Shown in pieces: positions 9,034 to 17,404 of a stretch of DNA of 64,000 nt. Positions within the stretch are counted from its first letter, which is position 1; the number at the start of each line of letters is the position of its first letter. Both the position numbers and the translations under genes were made by a program. The stretch is from assembly GCA_965263215.1 (NCBI GenBank), contig OZ253663.1:124001-188000 (forward strand), in the 5' to 3' direction. The notes under the pieces were generated by a model. The model worked only from the letters and a program-made list of their open reading frames with translations, searched no databases and was not told the origin of the DNA. The stretch comes from UBA1672 sp965263215. Lineage in GTDB: Bacteria > Pseudomonadota > Alphaproteobacteria > Micavibrionales > Micavibrionaceae.

Positions 9034-9537
9034 GATAGCTCCTTATCATCCCATTTATGACACTCTCATCTTTATATAATCACTATAGTATTTTTAGTAC
9101 CGAAAGTTTCAAAATAAGTTGATGTTAGACGCTAATTTAGCCCCATTTTTCTTGTGTTTTCAGTGTGCTTATGTCAATATATTAACTAATTAAGAAGAAG
9201 CAGAATAAACCTGCCCGACCATCCGAATACAGCTTCGCTTTATGCTAATGTTTCAGACTTACTCTCCTTAATTAAATTGAAGAAACACGATGAGATGCAG
9301 ACTATTTTCTGCATGCAGAATTCGAGTTTTTTATAAATATGCTTGATGCATAGATAATGAAAGAACATCACAGACAATAATAGATTAGCCGCACGTTGAA
9401 GCATTAAAAACTAGATTGTTTGAATAACCTAACAAGCCGTGAATAGCATTATTCGCGATATGATTACTATTATCTAAAATATGAATATGGACACGTACAA
9501 TTAACTCAAAAAATAATGAAAAAAACAAAAGAATATT
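9034..9537. promoter_or_regulatory. 504-bp non-coding region before the HUH gene, with palindromes
   Basis: I see no gene here. It holds TTCTGCATGCAGAA, a perfect 14-bp palindrome at 9307-9320. An extra ATGCAG at 9295-9300 could pair with CTGCAT at 9309-9314 to form an alternative hairpin. A second hairpin near 9438-9457 has GAATA arms around GCAT. Such structures just before a Rep-like gene could be a nicking or replication origin. It must also hold the divergent promoters of the hydrolase and HUH genes. Confidence 0.4.
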
Positions 9538-10173
9538 ATGAATTTTAATTACTCCAACAAGAAAGACTTTATTGAATACTTCCCGCAAACCATAAACAAC
9601 TACGCACATGATCATCATGTCTTCTTTGTCACATACACATTCAAAGACATGAAAACGTCATACAGTCACAGCAGCTACTCTAAAGCTTTTGATTATCTCT
9701 ACCAGAAATACGACAGTGCTATATCACTGAGATCATCAGACTACAAAAAAGCACCAATCTTAATGCTTGTGCCTGAAACTAATCCTGCAGTTCATTTTCA
9801 TGGATTCTTACTCGTTAACAAAACAAGAGACAAAAGATTTTATAGTAAATGTGTTGAATTTGTTAAATATGAGTACAACGACAAAATCAAACGCCAAGCT
9901 GAATCTATAATACTTAAAGACAAATTTTATCAACCCTATCCACGTTCAAAATTAAATAACTATTACGCAGATAAAGCTACGAAACAAAAAACTTTAAATT
10001 TCCCTCATTTTCACAGCCAAACGCTATACAGACTAGCAAATACTGATGATATGAATTCTGCTGCTAACTATTCATGTAAAAACTTTTTAAAATATAATTA
10101 TACCTGTGACGATTTGATCATTAAGAAAAAGCTCAAATCTAAAAAATTGAAATGTTTAAAAACAGTTCTTTAG
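9538..10173 (+). CDS. HUH-superfamily Rep-like endonuclease (putative)
   Basis: 211 residues showing the three rolling-circle Rep motifs in order and spacing. Motif I is FFVTYTF at about 29-35, the HUH metal site is H86-F-H88 in AVHFHGFLLV, and the catalytic-Tyr motif is Y178-S-C-K181 in NYSCKNFLK. The family cleaves one DNA strand at a hairpin and stays covalently attached, starting rolling-circle replication or transfer. The protein is very basic at its C-terminus. It is short and has no helicase domain. It lies alone on the plus strand after a palindrome-rich spacer. Overall similarity to a named family was not recognised, so this rests on motifs. Confidence 0.6.
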   Translation: MNFNYSNKKDFIEYFPQTINNYAHDHHVFFVTYTFKDMKTSYSHSSYSKAFDYLYQKYDSAISLRSSDYKKAPILMLVPETNPAVHFHGFLLVNKTRDKRFYSKCVEFVKYEYNDKIKRQAESIILKDKFYQPYPRSKLNNYYADKATKQKTLNFPHFHSQTLYRLANTDDMNSAANYSCKNFLKYNYTCDDLIIKKKLKSKKLKCLKTVL

Positions 10174-10188
10174 CAGAGCTAAGTGTTT

Positions 10189-11532
10189 TTATTTTTTTGA
10201 CATAACTTTCGATAGACTATTAGTTAGATTTGAGAGTTGAGCCAAAACATCACTAGTCTCTGATCCTTGATTAATATTAACACTTGTTTCTCCAAAAATG
10301 TCTCTAGCTATTTGACACTTAAGATCTTCCCTTTTCGTATTTTCTTCTATCAAAGCTAAGTACGGATCTATTGTTCTTAGAGTCAATTCTCTACGTCTAT
10401 TTTGAAATTCATTCTGCCTATGTTTGTTAGACTCTCTTGCAATATAAAAAGCTGGAGCAAACAAAACAGCAGAAATAGGTAGCCTTTTAAGCAAATTATC
10501 CCAGTTAATATTAACAATAAACTGACTAAGCGTTTCTTGCGTGTTTAAAAGTTTCACCAACTCAGGAACCACCAGCACTGCAACAGCTGATAACATTAAG
10601 AAAATTGCACCATATCTATAACTGTTTGCAACGCGCCCTTGTTCATCAGCATATCTTTTGTGTGCACCTGCCTGAACTGTGTTTTGCACAACACCGAATA
10701 CTACTTCAGCATTTTCTTGTAGTTGTTCTAAAACTTCAATTATTTTTCCTGCTTTTACAGCAAGCTTATTAAACTCATCATCAATTTTTGACTCAGCTTT
10801 TGCCAATATTGCATCAATACGCTTCTGATGCTCCTCAACCTTCTTATCAAATTGCATCTCGATTTTATCAACCGTATGATCGTATTTTCTCTGATTTTGC
10901 TGTAAATTACCTCGAAATTGCTGATTGAAGTCAGTAAACTGAGACTGCGCTTGTTGATCGAGGTCGCTTATCTCTTCTTTTAAAGCACTAATACTACTGT
11001 CAATGTCTTTTAGCTTTTCATTAGTTTCATCGGCAGATATTTTTATGTTCTTTATTTTTTCATCTGTGGCATCCGAAATTTTATTAACTTCTTCATTAAC
11101 CGCACTTTGATATTTTTTTCTGTGTTGATCAAGTATATCAGTATAAGACTTTATAACATCTTTTAGCTTAGATTTTGTCGGCTTCGAATAAAATACAAAT
11201 GTTCTGGAAATGACATTTAAAACACTATCTATGTTGTTGTTAGAGTTCTGAAGATTTGCTAGCTCTTGATTTCCTTCAAAAACGTTAAATTCATTGAGCG
11301 CAGCTTGAAGGCTACGTTGCATTTCATTTAAAGCCTGTGTCGAAATTAATTCAGGATCTACAGAGCTTATAACTTGATTAATGTAAGCAACAACTTTTTT
11401 TAGACGACCAAACTCATCTACAGCGTCATTATCTAATTCTTCGGATAAATCTATCTCATCAATTTTTTTTGTTAACGTATGCAGCGTATTGATGAAGCCA
11501 TGCGCCTCAAAGTTGTTAACCCATCTTGACAT
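10189..11532 (-). CDS. Coiled-coil protein with two membrane segments (putative defence partner)
   Basis: 447 residues. A mainly helical N-terminal region is followed by a long coiled coil (about 120-275, rich in Lys, Glu and Gln). Two hydrophobic segments come next (about 308-328, GAIFLMLSAVAVLVV, and about 350-366, LPISAVLFAP), then a charged C-terminal cytoplasmic tail. No catalytic motif is seen and I do not recognise the family. It lies 99 bp beyond the 88-residue gene, in line with the Mrr-type nuclease, with AAGGAAG before the start. A membrane sensor or effector working with the nuclease is an inference from position only. Confidence 0.7.
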   Translation of the reverse strand: MSRWVNNFEAHGFINTLHTLTKKIDEIDLSEELDNDAVDEFGRLKKVVAYINQVISSVDPELISTQALNEMQRSLQAALNEFNVFEGNQELANLQNSNNNIDSVLNVISRTFVFYSKPTKSKLKDVIKSYTDILDQHRKKYQSAVNEEVNKISDATDEKIKNIKISADETNEKLKDIDSSISALKEEISDLDQQAQSQFTDFNQQFRGNLQQNQRKYDHTVDKIEMQFDKKVEEHQKRIDAILAKAESKIDDEFNKLAVKAGKIIEVLEQLQENAEVVFGVVQNTVQAGAHKRYADEQGRVANSYRYGAIFLMLSAVAVLVVPELVKLLNTQETLSQFIVNINWDNLLKRLPISAVLFAPAFYIARESNKHRQNEFQNRRRELTLRTIDPYLALIEENTKREDLKCQIARDIFGETSVNINQGSETSDVLAQLSNLTNSLSKVMSKK

Positions 11533-11631
11533 TAGATGCTTCCTTACTCAAATTTTACATATATTCATATACATTATTGTGATTACAGGTTAAAGCAATA
11601 CATTTTTAATTGCTCTGAAACTCAATACTAT

Positions 11632-11898
11632 TCAATAAAAAGACTGTTCCCAATCAATAGACCAACATGAACAAACAATATCACTCAGTAACATTTCTGC
11701 TTCAAAGACAATATCGTCATCATCACGAAGCTTTGTCGTGAACCGTTTCCATGTAAACTCTACATATTCATCATGTGTAGTACGAATTGATACATTCAAA
11801 GCTTGAGTAACATTATATGCGCATTCATGATCGACGCGTATCATAATACTTTGCTCAAAACTGCCATATCCATTTGATTGCAATGTTTTAGTATTCAT
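11632..11898 (-). CDS. Small hypothetical protein adjoining the Mrr-type nuclease
   Basis: 88 residues, acidic, with no membrane segment and no recognised family. Its ATG begins one base after the stop codon of the upstream nuclease, and AAGGTC precedes it, so translation is probably coupled. Tight linkage suggests a partner or regulator of the nuclease, but no motif supports a specific role. Confidence 0.65.
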   Translation of the reverse strand: MNTKTLQSNGYGSFEQSIMIRVDHECAYNVTQALNVSIRTTHDEYVEFTWKRFTTKLRDDDDIVFEAEMLLSDIVCSCWSIDWEQSFY

Positions 11899-11899
11899 T

Positions 11900-13639
11900 T
11901 TAAGCGACCTTATCCTTAAGCATCTTTTTCGCTTCTTTAATGTCTATTTTCGCACTATGACCATGTTTTTCTAATAAATGTAAAAGATTCGAGCCACTAA
12001 TCAATGTAATCGGTTTATCTTTAGCAAAATCATATGAGTCAGACCCATAATCTGATGTAGTTACCAATATTCCTTTAGTAGCCCCTTCATTGAGAACAGT
12101 GCCATACAGGTCTCTTACTGCAGCGACCCCCACTACATTAGTATAGCGTTTTGCCTGAATAACAATTTTACCCCCACGAATGGGATCAGGATCAAACGCT
12201 ATAGCATCTACACCTCCATCAGAAGAAGCCTGCGTTACACGAACTTCCCCTCCATTACCGCTGAATTCCTTTTGAAAAATTTCTCTAACCAAATGTTCAA
12301 AATCTTCCCAATCCATAGCAGCAATGTTCATTTCTTCATTCAAGCCATCTGCAACCTCATAGTGATCTCTAAATCTCTTATCAGATCGATCCATCTCTAA
12401 AAGTGGTTTAACAGCAGTCATTGTACTAAGTTTTGTACTTCCCACGCCTTTTAATGATTTGAAACACTCTTTGTAACTTTGTTGACTAGCAATACCGTCA
12501 AGATTGATCTGTAGAAACGATTCTTTCTGCACTTGTATAGAGAGTATACAATTAGTTTCTTCATGCCCTGTGGAAGCACTTATTGCTCTAACATAACCAT
12601 TTAAATTAACTGAGTTGACTACATCCATAACATCAGCTTCAAACAATTCGTGAAGAGTACGAAGTACAATTTGATATATAGCAGCATCATAGAGCTTAGC
12701 ATGAGCAGCTTTGCTTAAATATTTTGTATCTATTTCGTCGCGCGACTTAACATACCGAACGTTATTTACAGACGGAATATCATCTACAGCAGGGAGAAAA
12801 TAATCAACTAACAACATCCCGTTAGATTCATTGTATTGTAAATCAAATTCTTTCGGGAAATTATCAGGATAATCAGAGTTTGCTAGCACCAACTCGCAAT
12901 ACTCTTGAATCGCCAACGCTTCTTTTTGTTTGTAATGTTCTTGCAACACATCCACTTCTTCATTGTGCTTCTCTTGAGCGACCTCAAATTCTTCTTTTTC
13001 CTTTTTCCATTGATTCCTTTTCGCTTCTAATTCTGCTTCCCTTTTTATGTTTTCCTTTCTAATTACTTCATTCTCTGCATTCCTTACAGCCACAGCTTTA
13101 TCGTAATTTTGCTCTTGCTGATCTATTATCTTTTTTTTCTTACCCAATAGCTTTTGAGAAAAACTGATTTTTTCAAAAAAGCTATCTTTCTTTGGCAATG
13201 ATTTTTCATCTTGGAAGCAAACGCTCTCAGGATAACCTATGCTATCAAACTCAATATAATCTACATATGCGTTTTCATCCCAATCCCAAGAAAACGCATC
13301 TTTATGTTTTAAATCTTCCCAATTTACTGCGTCATCAACATCAAGTGTATGCTCAAGAATTGTTTCAATGTTTTTTAGCTTTTCTTGAGCAACATGTGTT
13401 TGATCCGCAGCGTTTTGCTCTTTTGACTGTTTACGCTGCTTATCAAGTTCTTTTTCCCACTTAACTTCCCACTTTGCTTTTTGAGTGTGTATCTTTCCGG
13501 ATAACGCAGTTCTATCTATTGCTGATAAGTTTTTATGCTCATCCAATCCCATATGATACAAATTAATCTGAAATCCTGAATGACGTCCTGTTGAAGTGTA
13601 CTTTGGAGTAACTGGACTACTTTTGACTTTCTTATCCAT
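11900..13639 (-). CDS. Mrr-type restriction endonuclease with long N-terminal region
   Basis: 579 residues. The C-terminal ~138 residues are an Mrr_cat PD-(D/E)xK nuclease: MDWEDFEHLVREIF at 442, the catalytic D478 in SSDGGVDAIAFD and Q495-A-K497 in IVIQAKRY. Such nucleases cut foreign DNA, often when it is modified. The N-terminal ~300 residues contain a Lys/Glu-rich coiled coil (about 185-275) and a middle region of unknown fold, much longer than E. coli Mrr (about 300 residues). No DNA methyltransferase is encoded in the element, which fits a modification-dependent (type IV-like) enzyme. A TATAGTC half-site at 13676-13682 lies about 40 bp upstream and matches the operator half at 14966. 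Confidence 0.88.
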   Translation of the reverse strand: MDKKVKSSPVTPKYTSTGRHSGFQINLYHMGLDEHKNLSAIDRTALSGKIHTQKAKWEVKWEKELDKQRKQSKEQNAADQTHVAQEKLKNIETILEHTLDVDDAVNWEDLKHKDAFSWDWDENAYVDYIEFDSIGYPESVCFQDEKSLPKKDSFFEKISFSQKLLGKKKKIIDQQEQNYDKAVAVRNAENEVIRKENIKREAELEAKRNQWKKEKEEFEVAQEKHNEEVDVLQEHYKQKEALAIQEYCELVLANSDYPDNFPKEFDLQYNESNGMLLVDYFLPAVDDIPSVNNVRYVKSRDEIDTKYLSKAAHAKLYDAAIYQIVLRTLHELFEADVMDVVNSVNLNGYVRAISASTGHEETNCILSIQVQKESFLQINLDGIASQQSYKECFKSLKGVGSTKLSTMTAVKPLLEMDRSDKRFRDHYEVADGLNEEMNIAAMDWEDFEHLVREIFQKEFSGNGGEVRVTQASSDGGVDAIAFDPDPIRGGKIVIQAKRYTNVVGVAAVRDLYGTVLNEGATKGILVTTSDYGSDSYDFAKDKPITLISGSNLLHLLEKHGHSAKIDIKEAKKMLKDKVA

Positions 13640-13734
13640 ACTATATTCTCTTCTCTCAAGTGATTATTGATCAAATATAGTCATTCAAAACTTAAAAGTG
13701 CAACTCATGATGTTGTTATCATTAATCACTATTA

Positions 13735-14037
13735 CTAAATTTTTGTGCTTTCAACTTTTTCTAACACTTTCTTACCGCGTGTTAAAAACAACACTGGAGT
13801 CAAAATAATCACACCTGCGATCCATATACCAACAATCATCATAGCACCAAGACCCGTTCCAATCGCTGCACCCGCAAGTTCTGCATCAGATGTAAGCTCT
13901 TCCATTCCCTCAGTTGCATTACTCATTCCAGAAACCAATGCATAGACCATGAACAAATTGAACAAGATAAAAGACCACTTAACAAGTTTACCGAATATTC
14001 CTCTTGGAAGCCGTGATTCAATCATTTTTTCGCCCAT
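13735..14037 (-). CDS. Small two-segment membrane protein
   Basis: 100 residues with two hydrophobic segments (about 16-38 and 58-85, the latter Gly/Ala/Ile-rich: AAIGTGLGAMMIVGIW), ending in a Lys-rich tail. AGGAGAA precedes the ATG, which lies 13 bp after the upstream peptidoglycan-binding gene, so the two form an operon. No family recognised. Confidence 0.7.
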   Translation of the reverse strand: MGEKMIESRLPRGIFGKLVKWSFILFNLFMVYALVSGMSNATEGMEELTSDAELAGAAIGTGLGAMMIVGIWIAGVIILTPVLFLTRGKKVLEKVESTKI

Positions 14038-14050
14038 GTCTTAAGTTCTC

Positions 14051-14953
14051 CTATTTTACTTCACATGTTTCCTTATCGATACTTCGTGCATCGAATTTCT
14101 TTTTAACAACCATCGCGCTGCTGATATATGCATTACATCCTTTAACAATATCCATAGCGACTAATTGATCCGACACAGCCATAGGAAGAAGCATTTCATA
14201 CATCTTGTATTCTTGAGTTTTCTCATATCTCTTTTGTGCTTCTTCTCGCATAACTTTTGTTTGTTCATCATTAAGATTAAAACATGCGACTGTTTCATCA
14301 ATAATCGTATTGAAGTTATAGATATGCGCATCTGACTTTTCTTCGAATGCAGCAGTGATTGAGTAAGAATATACATGTCCTGAATTGATAAAATCAGTGC
14401 ATAATTGATGTATTCTATTGCTGCCCGCTAGAGCTTCATAGCTATCACGCAAATGTTTGTATTTTTTATCTTTATGAATAGATGTTTCATTTTTAGAAAT
14501 AGATGCCCCTGAGTGCGTTTGTTCTTTTAGATAGAGTAATTCACCATCTGATATCTCTCCATTGATCTCCTGATCGTATTTAGCTTCCCATCGATATATT
14601 GCATCAAGTGTTTGTCTGCCAAACACGCCATCAACAATTCCATTGTAGAAACCAAGCTGTTTTAGATGTTTTTGTATGTCTTGTGTTCTTTGATCATATT
14701 GAACTTGAGTGATTACAGGATCATGTTCTTTGAAAGTTTCTTCATAAGCTTCATCATACCAAGTGATAGAGTCTTTCTGTTCTTGCTCTTTATCTTTTGT
14801 TATTTCATTGATTCCCATGATCACAGCACCCGCTATGATCTTACCAATCATACTGTCTGTTTCACTATCAGCTTTTGCATGAAAACTGCCTGCAAACACA
14901 AATGTTAGCGACATCAATATTAGTTTTTGTGTGATTTTAAAAATACGCATCAT
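14051..14953 (-). CDS. Secreted protein with peptidoglycan-binding domain
   Basis: 300 residues. A signal peptide (ILMSLTFVFAGSFHAKA, cleavage about residue 28) is followed by a linker and a PG_binding_1-type domain (about 90-140) with the typical QKHLKQLGFYNGIVDGVFG pattern. The remaining ~150 residues are helical with several Cys and have no recognised fold. The start codon lies only 4 bp from the 20-bp palindrome at 14957-14976 and has no Shine-Dalgarno, so the transcript may be leaderless. The location suggests direct control by the divergent XRE regulator. Why a cell-wall binder sits with defence genes is unclear. Confidence 0.8.
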   Translation of the reverse strand: MMRIFKITQKLILMSLTFVFAGSFHAKADSETDSMIGKIIAGAVIMGINEITKDKEQEQKDSITWYDEAYEETFKEHDPVITQVQYDQRTQDIQKHLKQLGFYNGIVDGVFGRQTLDAIYRWEAKYDQEINGEISDGELLYLKEQTHSGASISKNETSIHKDKKYKHLRDSYEALAGSNRIHQLCTDFINSGHVYSYSITAAFEEKSDAHIYNFNTIIDETVACFNLNDEQTKVMREEAQKRYEKTQEYKMYEMLLPMAVSDQLVAMDIVKGCNAYISSAMVVKKKFDARSIDKETCEVK

Positions 14954-14956
14954 AGC

Positions 14957-14989
14957 AACGTGACTATAGTCACGTTTTAAATAGTCTGC
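14957..14989. promoter_or_regulatory. C-box-like operator in the divergent promoter
   Basis: AACGTGACTATAGTCACGTT at 14957-14976 is a perfect 20-bp palindrome. A second ATAGTC half-site follows at 14981-14986, 15 bp after the first (14966-14971). GTGACT...ATAGTC halves, tandem at this spacing, resemble operators bound by controller (C) proteins of restriction-modification systems. It sits in the 56-bp gap between divergent genes, so one regulator could control both. Confidence 0.65.
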
Positions 14990-15009
14990 AAGCGCGTAAT
15001 GATGCTAAC

Positions 15010-15237
15010 ATGAAACGTAAGTCAGCAGACAAAACTGTAGATGATATCGTTGCTCGTTTAAAAAAACTTAGACTTGAGCAAAATCTTTCACATGAAAAAT
15101 TAGCTGAAAAAGCTAAAGTTAATCGATCTACAATTAGTTTGATAGAATCTAGAAAAAGAGAACCTACCCTTCTAACGTGTATCAAAATTGCAAATGCGCT
15201 TGATATTGATTTAGCTGATGTGATGAAAAAAACGTAA
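15010..15237 (+). CDS. XRE-family regulator, controller (C) protein-like
   Basis: 75 residues that are nearly all a helix-turn-helix domain: LKKLRLEQNLSHEKLAEKA, then VNRSTISLIESRKREPTL. Size and sequence match C proteins of restriction-modification systems, dimers that delay and then tune expression of the restriction gene and their own. No Shine-Dalgarno precedes the ATG, as in many leaderless C genes. A 20-bp palindrome lies 34-53 bp upstream. It is followed on the same strand by the microprotein and SEFIR genes, while the PG-binding gene and, further on, the Mrr operon run the other way. C-type identity is an inference; a generic XRE repressor is the alternative. Confidence 0.85.
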   Translation: MKRKSADKTVDDIVARLKKLRLEQNLSHEKLAEKAKVNRSTISLIESRKREPTLLTCIKIANALDIDLADVMKKT

Positions 15238-15313
15238 ACCTTAAGCAAACAATTTAATTGACTCATATGATTTTCTTCCTATGATTTAATATACACTAAC
15301 AAGGATATATTTC

Positions 15314-15493
15314 ATGAAAAAATTACTAGCTATTGTAGCATTCACAGTAACCGCTTTCTCTGCTCCATATGTTGTTGCAAACATCCAGACTGATCATCAG
15401 CACATTAGTTCTGAAACTGTAGAACATGGAGGAAGAACAAATAGCTCAGGTTGCCACAACGATACAAAACAAGGCACCTATCATTGTCATTAG
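15314..15493 (+). CDS. Secreted His/Cys-rich microprotein (CHxDTKxGTYHCH)
   Basis: 59 residues: a signal peptide (KKLLAIVAFTVTAFSAPYVVA) and a mature peptide ending in SSGCHNDTKQGTYHCH. This motif resembles the small 'YHYH'-type Cys/His tail found at the C-terminus of some secreted SNase-like and excalibur-type proteins, where it may bind metal; here it stands alone. AAGGA lies 8 bases before the ATG. The stop is 9 bp before the SEFIR gene start, so the two are likely co-transcribed. Confidence 0.7.
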   Translation: MKKLLAIVAFTVTAFSAPYVVANIQTDHQHISSETVEHGGRTNSSGCHNDTKQGTYHCH

Positions 15494-15502
15494 GTTTTTC
15501 TG

Positions 15503-16942
15503 ATGAAAAATCCAAAACTTTTTATATCTTATAGTTGGTCATCATCTACTCATGAGCAAATGGTTATTGATCTTGCTTGTGAGCTGAGGGAGTCGGGTGT
15601 CGATGTCATTTTAGACAAGTGGGATTTGAAAGAAGGACAAGATGCAATATCTTTCATGGAAAAAATGGTTTCTGACGACCAAATTCAAAAAGTGATTATG
15701 ATAACAGATAGAGTTTACGTTGAAAAAGCAGATGAAAGACAAGGTGGAGTTGGAACAGAAACTCAGATAATTTCAAAGAATGTTTATGAAGCGCAAGACC
15801 AAACTAAATTTGTAGCTGTTGTTACTGAAAAAGACGAAAATGGAAAACCTTACGTCCCTATTTATTATCAATCAAGAATTCACATAGACCTAAGCGAACC
15901 AGACACTTACTCAGAAAATTTTGAAAAGCTTTTACGTTGGATTTTTGACAAACCACTACATGTAAAACCAAAAATTGGAAGCGCGCCTGATTACATCAAG
16001 TCAAACGCCCCCATTCAGCTTGGAACAAGTGCTTTACATAAAAGAGCAATCAACTCTATCAAAGATAATAAACCTAATGCGAAAGGAACGGTAGAAGAGT
16101 ATTTCAATATTTTTGTAGATAATTTTAAAGAATTTCGCATTGAGACTACTGGTGAAAACAAAAACGAATTCGATGAAATCGTGGTAGCAAGTATTGAGAG
16201 TTTTTTACCATACAGAAACCAATATGTTCAGCTTTTAACAGCTATTTGTATGTATACTGATGATATTAACTTCATCGATACTCTTCATCGATTTCTAGAA
16301 AAATTAATTCCTTATACAGATCGAGAGCCTGGCCTTAGTGGATCGTTTCATACGTGGGATTATGATAACTATAGATTCATTTTGCATGAGCTTTTTCTCT
16401 ATACAATAGCCTTATTTTTGAAGTTTGAGCGTTTTGAATATGCAGATTATCTTTTGAGAAAAGAGTATTATGTACAAAGAAAAGCAGAGTACGGTAAAAG
16501 CGTAATGGTATCGTACACTGACTTTAGACGTTATTTACAATCACTCGATCATCGCAATAAACGTCTAAAAGCAAACAGAGCTTCTATAAATGCTGATCTA
16601 ATTGAACAAAGAACCGCGTCTTCTGGATTAGAATTCAGATATTTGATGCAAGCTGATTTTGTTTTATTCATGAGAACCGAAGTAGTTGGTGAGAACAGTT
16701 GGTGGACAGAAACGTTAGTTTATCTTGAACGCTTTTCAGGTGCTTTTGAAATCTTTGCTAGAGCGTCTTCAAAAGAATACTTTGAAAAAATTAAGAAACT
16801 AATCGCCATTGATAAACCAAGTGATTTAGATAAAATAATGGAAGAATATAAAACAAGAAAAAGAAAAACACCCTCATGGGGATTCCATTCAGTTGATCCC
16901 GTTAGTCTAATGAATTTCGAAAACCTTGCTTCCAAGCCTTAA
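15503..16942 (+). CDS. SEFIR/TIR-like domain protein (putative antiphage defence)
   Basis: 479 residues. The N-terminal ~150 form a SEFIR domain: KLFISYSW at 5-12, an alpha helix with LACELRESGVDVILDKW, then DLKEGQDAISFME. SEFIR domains are relatives of TIR; a bacterial SEFIR protein has been reported as a single-gene phage-defence system. The ~320-residue C-terminal part is helical, Tyr/Phe-rich and not recognised; it may sense the trigger. The gene is the third in the cluster started by the C-like regulator and overlaps the end of the convergent nuclease gene by 4 bp. Defence function is inferred from family and context. Confidence 0.8.
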   Translation: MKNPKLFISYSWSSSTHEQMVIDLACELRESGVDVILDKWDLKEGQDAISFMEKMVSDDQIQKVIMITDRVYVEKADERQGGVGTETQIISKNVYEAQDQTKFVAVVTEKDENGKPYVPIYYQSRIHIDLSEPDTYSENFEKLLRWIFDKPLHVKPKIGSAPDYIKSNAPIQLGTSALHKRAINSIKDNKPNAKGTVEEYFNIFVDNFKEFRIETTGENKNEFDEIVVASIESFLPYRNQYVQLLTAICMYTDDINFIDTLHRFLEKLIPYTDREPGLSGSFHTWDYDNYRFILHELFLYTIALFLKFERFEYADYLLRKEYYVQRKAEYGKSVMVSYTDFRRYLQSLDHRNKRLKANRASINADLIEQRTASSGLEFRYLMQADFVLFMRTEVVGENSWWTETLVYLERFSGAFEIFARASSKEYFEKIKKLIAIDKPSDLDKIMEEYKTRKRKTPSWGFHSVDPVSLMNFENLASKP

Positions 16943-17376
16943 CGCTCTTCATTCAATACTTTCTTCCAAATTCCTAATGATTTCGATTTAGCTAAATCTT
17001 GTTCATAAGAATAATAGCCACCGCTATACTTCTTGAAGTCCTTTGCCATTCCCATTTGCACAATCATTGAACCAATATCTAATCCGTTAATGAGACAATG
17101 CATTACATCTCGTTTATATCTATCTTTTTCAATAAACTTACATGCTAAAATACCATCTTCAAGTATCACTTCTAAGTACATGGTAGCTGCATAACTTGCA
17201 GGATGTTTTTTTTCTGGAGCATCTATTCCCCACATACGTATTTTTCTACCAGAAGCTTCAAATGTATCACCATCAATTACACGCTCAAAGTTAAGCTTAT
17301 GATAAACAACTTCGTCATATTCTTCTGCTAGTGAATTTGAAGAAAACATCACTACAAAAATTAAAAGTGATAACAT
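16939..17376 (-). CDS. Secreted SNase-like (thermonuclease-family) nuclease
   Basis: 145 residues from the chosen ATG. A signal peptide (LLIFVVMFSSNSLAEE) leads into a staphylococcal-nuclease fold: VIDGDTFEASGRKIRMWGID, then APE with the catalytic acid, and DRYKRDV with the second Arg. Such enzymes degrade DNA and RNA outside the cytoplasm. No good Shine-Dalgarno precedes this ATG. The frame is open upstream into comM, so a fused product starting at 17505 is also possible. It is the last element gene before the right comM junction. Confidence 0.8.
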   Translation of the reverse strand: MLSLLIFVVMFSSNSLAEEYDEVVYHKLNFERVIDGDTFEASGRKIRMWGIDAPEKKHPASYAATMYLEVILEDGILACKFIEKDRYKRDVMHCLINGLDIGSMIVQMGMAKDFKKYSGGYYSYEQDLAKSKSLGIWKKVLNEER

Positions 17377-17404
17377 AATTGTCAAAGTGAAATTAATATA
17401 CCCC

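Larger units (their letters stand above)
213..17404. mobile_element. 17.2-kb integrative element in comM (serine-integrase type, defence/secretion cargo)
   Basis: The boundaries are where the comM reading frame stops and resumes: ATTGT on the minus strand occurs at 208-212 and at 17405-17409, with comM sequence on the outer side of each. A large serine recombinase gene begins about 60 bp inside the left edge, as usual for elements of this class. The interior is A/T-rich with many lysine- and asparagine-rich products, unlike the flanking genes. It also has a tyrosine recombinase and an HUH-type protein. No conjugation genes are visible, so it is either mobilised by another element or spread by transformation or phage. 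comM is a known integration hotspot in other bacteria. Confidence 0.88.

Noticed and set aside
225..17401. GTATATTAA at 225-233 and its inverse at 17393-17401 as terminal inverted repeats of a transposon
   Set aside because: They lie at different distances from the shared ATTGT core (13 vs 3 bases) and no transposase is present; chance similarity in A/T-rich att arms is likelier.
213..17404. Complete prophage or conjugative element
   Set aside because: No capsid, portal, terminase, tail, type IV secretion or coupling-protein genes were found.
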